Assembly (NCBI GenBank): GCA_045540315.1
Contig: JAZQHA010000065.1
Span: 1-64,000 of the forward strand
Direction: 5' to 3'
Length of the DNA stretch: 64,000 nt
From: CAG-557 sp045540315
Lineage (GTDB): Bacteria > Bacillota > Clostridia > Oscillospirales > Acutalibacteraceae
A model generated the notes under the pieces. It was not told the origin of the DNA. It searched no databases and saw only the letters and a program-made list of their open reading frames with translations. Below, one piece after another: positions 61,530 through 64,000 of the stretch. How positions within the stretch are numbered: position 1 is the first letter of the stretch; each line of letters opens with the position of its first letter. The translations under genes were made by a program, and so were the position numbers.

Positions 61530-61907
61530 TCAGATAGGCTCGTCGTTTTTGAAGGCTAATACCACGACGCTAGCATAGTTTTCGGTATGGGTAGCACTAA
61601 CAGAAAAGGCTAGGTGCTCACTTTTGGCCAAATCCAGAGCTTTGCCGCTTAGTTGCAAGTAAGGCTGTCCACTTTTTTTTCGTAGTAGTTCTATTTCTGC
61701 CAGATTAATGTCACCGAGACCTTTGCCAAGAGCCTTTAAAAAGGCTTCTTTGGCACAAAAATTTACAGCTACGCTTTGTGGTGGGAAATTTTTTTCTTGA
61801 AGCTGATTGTACTCGTTCTGTCCCAGTATTTTGTCAAGAAAAGATGGGCGCCTCATAGAGTTTTTGATACGGCTAATTTCGATTAAGTCAATTCCAATGG
61901 ATGGCAT
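61530..61907 (-). CDS. acpS: holo-[acyl-carrier-protein] synthase
   Basis: Transfers 4'-phosphopantetheine from CoA to apo-ACP. Of 125 aa, GIDLIEISRI carries the metal-binding Asp (D7), FCAKEAFLKALGKG the Glu/Lys motif, and FSVSATHTENYASVVV the C-terminal strand. Length is normal. On the minus strand it precedes the lipoprotein gene, a frequent pairing in Clostridia. Confidence 0.94.
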   Translation of the reverse strand: MPSIGIDLIEISRIKNSMRRPSFLDKILGQNEYNQLQEKNFPPQSVAVNFCAKEAFLKALGKGLGDINLAEIELLRKKSGQPYLQLSGKALDLAKSEHLAFSVSATHTENYASVVVLAFKNDEPI

Positions 61908-61942
61908 ATAAGTTCACCGGCTTTTTAAGAGTACTTATTTTT

Positions 61943-62140
61943 GGATAGTGCCCGCATCAAACGCTGGGGCGCCGCGAGGCGCCGAAGGCCCCCAAAGGGG
62001 GCCTTCGGCCAGACCCAAATTCAACTTTGTTGAGTTTGGGTCCACAAAGAAAATAAATTTTTATTTTCTTTGGCCTCGCGGCTGGGGGGCTACGTTTCGG
62101 AAGCAGCCAAACCTGATGGCGAATATCAAGCGGGCACGCC
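61943..62140 (-). repeat. cloverleaf element, copy L
   Basis: The left end reads GGATAGTGCCCGCATC and the right end CAAGCGGGCACGCC, so both termini are slightly altered. Hairpins on the minus strand are CAAAGAAAATAAA/TTTATTTTCTTTG, GACCCAAACTCAAC/GTTGAATTTGGGTC (one mismatch) and GCCGAAGGCCCCC/GGGGGCCTTCGGC. It lies between acpS and the XRE regulator gene. Confidence 0.88.
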
Positions 62141-62156
62141 TAGACGTTCAAACATA

Positions 62157-62849
62157 TTATTTGATTTTGCTGGTAATTGCGTTTTCGCTAGTTTGAATGA
62201 GATTATACAACGAAGAGGCATATAGCGGATACTCTTTTGAGATAATGTCAGGGGAGAGATCCAGTTTTTTAATATTGGTGACATCATTTTTGTTTTTGCT
62301 CGAGTTACGAATTTCCTGCTGAATATTCAATTCAGATAAGCATTTTGATGCGTCTGATAGTTGCTCATATGCGTTACTAGGGAGTTTAAACAGACCCTGA
62401 GGATTTTTCGTGTTAGCGGAGTAAAGCCGTCTAAAGAGGCTGTAGATAAACACCATTATATAAGAAGAAACCTCGGTTATTAAGGCTTTGTGATTGTTTT
62501 TTTGAAGCAAATCAAATATAATGCTGATAGAATTTACAATTAGTTTTTTATTCAGCGTCGAGATAACGCTACCTTTAAATTTGTTATCCTTATCCTGAGT
62601 TGAGTCAGGGATTTCCTCGAAATGGAGAGTAACCCCGTTTTTATCCGGAGTTTTTCCGAGTAAATAGTCGCAAGAGACGTTATAATAGTCAGAGATTTTC
62701 ACGATAAAATCAAGGCCGCATTCACGAACCCCTTTTTCGTAGTGAGAGAGTAACGCTTGAGAGATGTTAAGATCGGTGGAGACTTGTTTTTGGCTCAGAC
62801 CTTTTTCTTTTCTGAGCAGTGTTATAATTCTTGGAAAATCGTTGTTCAT
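62157..62849 (-). CDS. XRE family HTH transcriptional regulator
   Basis: A 230-residue DNA-binding protein. The N-terminal HTH (about residues 7-64) has LRKEKGLSQKQVSTDLNISQALLSHYEKGVRE-type sequence (KGLSQKQVSTDLNIS) and ends YYNVSCDYLLG. The C-terminal 160 residues are helical and unfamiliar, and could be a sensing or oligomerisation part. Such regulators are common in Clostridia; targets are unknown. The ATG follows AGGAGGA. It diverges from the histidine phosphatase gene. Confidence 0.85.
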   Translation of the reverse strand: MNNDFPRIITLLRKEKGLSQKQVSTDLNISQALLSHYEKGVRECGLDFIVKISDYYNVSCDYLLGKTPDKNGVTLHFEEIPDSTQDKDNKFKGSVISTLNKKLIVNSISIIFDLLQKNNHKALITEVSSYIMVFIYSLFRRLYSANTKNPQGLFKLPSNAYEQLSDASKCLSELNIQQEIRNSSKNKNDVTNIKKLDLSPDIISKEYPLYASSLYNLIQTSENAITSKIK

Positions 62850-62900
62850 TAGGTCCTCCTGTGAGCTAAAAAGTTTAATAAGTTGATAAACATCTGGTAA

Positions 62901-62929
62901 ATTATATATTGTAAAAAACGATTTGTAAA
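62901..62929 (-). promoter_or_regulatory. promoter for the XRE regulator
   Basis: On the minus strand TTTACA (62924-62929) and TATAAT (62901-62906) are 17 bases apart, 51 bases before the ATG. Confidence 0.7.
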
Positions 62930-62970
62930 GACTGAGTTTGATATTTTTTTACATTTAAGGAGTTTTTTCT

Positions 62971-63642
62971 ATGAAAACACATCAAATACATTTCATACGC
63001 CATGGCCTAACGGATGCAAACATAAAAGGGCAGTACATCGGAGCCATTGATATGGATCTTGCGCCAGCCGGTATTGCGCGACTCAATGAATTAAAGACAA
63101 ACTTTGAGTATCCTCGAGCTGATAAAATTTTTTGCAGTCCGCTAAAAAGATGTCAGCAGACGGCCCAAATTTTATATCCAGAGCAACCAGTTGATGTAGT
63201 TGATGGCTTGGCAGAGTGCAACTTTGGTGAGTGGGAAGGTAAAACGGCAGAAGAGTTAAAAGATAACCAAGATTTTAAGAAGTGGATGCAGAAGGCAGAT
63301 GGTGTAACGCCGGATGGGGGAGAAAGCCTACAAGACTTTGCCTCGCGCGTTTTGATAACATTTGACAAGCTGGTTGAGACAGTTATCAAAAATAATTACA
63401 AGGATACCATAATAGTCACTCACGGTGGCGTTATCATGACGTTACTTGCAGCGCACGGTGTGCCTCGTGCCAAGTTTTATGAGTGGGTCGTCAACAACGG
63501 CTGTGGTTATTCCTTGCGAGTGATGCCTAGCCTATGGATGCGTCAAAAGGTTGGTGAGGTCTACTCAAAGGTCCCGTACAACATGGACAAGGAAAATAAC
63601 GAAGAATCTGCATATATTTTGAATATGATACGAGATGATTAA
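62971..63642 (+). CDS. histidine phosphatase (phosphoglycerate mutase-like) family protein
   Basis: A 223-residue phosphatase with the catalytic His in IHFIRHGLTDAN, the Arg pair in CSPLKRCQQTA and the second His in IVTHGGVIM. The fold covers cobC-type, GpmB-type and broad phosphatases, so the substrate is open. AAGGAG precedes the ATG. It diverges from the XRE gene and ends at a strong terminator. Confidence 0.88.
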   Translation: MKTHQIHFIRHGLTDANIKGQYIGAIDMDLAPAGIARLNELKTNFEYPRADKIFCSPLKRCQQTAQILYPEQPVDVVDGLAECNFGEWEGKTAEELKDNQDFKKWMQKADGVTPDGGESLQDFASRVLITFDKLVETVIKNNYKDTIIVTHGGVIMTLLAAHGVPRAKFYEWVVNNGCGYSLRVMPSLWMRQKVGEVYSKVPYNMDKENNEESAYILNMIRDD

Positions 63643-63652
63643 TTGTGCTAAA

Positions 63653-63695
63653 AAAATAAGAATGTCGCTAAGAGTTATCTTAGCGACATTTTAAC
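63653..63695. terminator. bidirectional terminator after the histidine phosphatase gene
   Basis: A perfect 13-bp stem AATGTCGCTAAGA/TCTTAGCGACATT with loop GTTA lies between an A-run and TTTT. It also faces the end of the minus-strand gene beyond. Confidence 0.85.
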
Positions 63696-63732
63696 CTTGA
63701 ATAAAACAACAATCAATATTTAGTGACTATTT

Positions 63733-64000
63733 TTAGCAAATTATTCCATCAAATAAGACACTTACAAGGACACTCGTCATAGTATATATCGTCATAGCAC
63801 CGACCAACCCAAAAGTCTCTGCTCGAGATAACAAATTGGATTTAACATCACTGGCATCTTTGCTCAGCACACCAAGAGTGTCAATTATTGTTTTAGTGTT
63901 ATTGCAAAGATTTTCCGAAGACTGGGTTACGTTTTCACAAGCGTTATTATACAGAACTGTGAATTCATCTGTATTTAATTTTGAAAAATTATCCCAAAAA
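63733..64000 (-). CDS. C-terminal part of an unknown protein (continues outside window)
   Basis: An open minus-strand frame enters from the window end and stops at TAA (63733-63735), giving 88 visible residues: ...FWDNFSKLNTDEFTVLYNNA to SVLVSVLFDGIIC. The helical stretch with many Asn and Ser ends in a hydrophobic segment (FGLVGAMTIYTMTSVLVSVLF), as in tail-anchored or C-terminally membrane-bound proteins. No family is recognised. Confidence 0.55.
   Translation of the reverse strand, partial: FWDNFSKLNTDEFTVLYNNACENVTQSSENLCNNTKTIIDTLGVLSKDASDVKSNLLSRAETFGLVGAMTIYTMTSVLVSVLFDGIIC

Noticed and set aside
49965..62140. CRISPR-like array from the repeated palindromes
   Set aside because: The repeats are long, occur singly in separate intergenic gaps, lie in both orientations and have no regular spacers or cas genes.
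61948..62196. 82-residue plus-strand open frame
   Set aside because: Nearly all of it is copy L of the interspersed element; similar spurious peptides appear wherever a copy is open by chance.

Overview
The window is AT-rich chromosomal DNA from a low-GC Gram-positive bacterium. It is most likely a member of the Clostridia, probably an Oscillospirales/Ruminococcaceae-like lineage. This rests on gene content and order: ylqF(rbgA)-rnhB-yraN, tig-clpP-clpX-engB, scpA-scpB-DUF2953-ytfJ(GerW)-dacF-rluB, ymxH next to a topoisomerase IV pair, a complete V-type (Ntp-like) ATPase operon, AsnRS, TmcAL, and many TTG or GTG starts behind strong Shine-Dalgarno sites. Sporulation-associated genes (ytfJ, ymxH, dacF) are present. 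The many small repeats and a decayed mnmA suggest a genome under erosion, possibly host-associated; that last point is inference.

Layout. 1-9.7 kb: ribosome assembly GTPase, RNase HII, YraN, dipeptidase, phosphoesterase, trigger factor, ClpP/ClpX, EngB and a D,D-carboxypeptidase. 9.9-17 kb: glucose-6-phosphate isomerase, a P-loop protein, a transpeptidase PBP, then tmcAL and a P-type ATPase on the minus strand. 17-22 kb: YmxH-like protein, ParE/ParC-type topoisomerase, a helical protein and tRNA-Val(GAC). 22-31.6 kb: Nudix, rpsU, YqeG, AroQ, aminopeptidase P, an AI-2E family permease, an M50 protease, ScpAB, DUF2953, YtfJ, DacF, RluB. 31.8-39 kb, the accessory region: a two-gene ABC-2 exporter, a VanW protein and a promoter-driven two-gene operon encoding large proteins with Nif11-like double-glycine leaders. 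39-49 kb: RsmD and the nine-gene V-ATPase operon, then tRNA-Trp. 49-55.6 kb: MTA/SAH nucleosidase, AsnRS, a pair of half-size TauE/SafE proteins, a helical protein, cysteine desulfurase, IscU and an mnmA relic. 55.6-64 kb: aroB-aroA-aroC-chorismate mutase, an aminotransferase, a lipoprotein, AcpS, an XRE regulator, a histidine phosphatase and the end of an unknown gene.

Two things stand out. First, twelve full or broken copies of one interspersed element of about 150-200 bp lie only in intergenic gaps. Complete copies have short terminal inverted repeats (GGAGTGCCC...GGGCACTCC). A GC-rich outer stem (GCCGCGAGGC...GCCTCGCGGC) encloses three hairpins, so either strand could fold as a cloverleaf. 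The hairpin arms differ in sequence between copies yet stay largely complementary within each copy. Several copies are flanked by direct repeats of very different lengths (about 9, 22 and 48 bp). No transposase is present in the window.

Second, the operon at 35.3-38.85 kb encodes proteins of 563 and 595 residues. Both begin with a related ~90-residue Nif11-like leader ending in Gly-Gly, followed by a hydrophobic stretch and then unrelated cargo. One cargo is largely disordered with a basic C-terminal part; the other is built of freshly duplicated amphipathic repeats. Leaders of this type normally precede short RiPP cores, so very large cargos suggest a secretion or effector system that uses a peptide-export leader.
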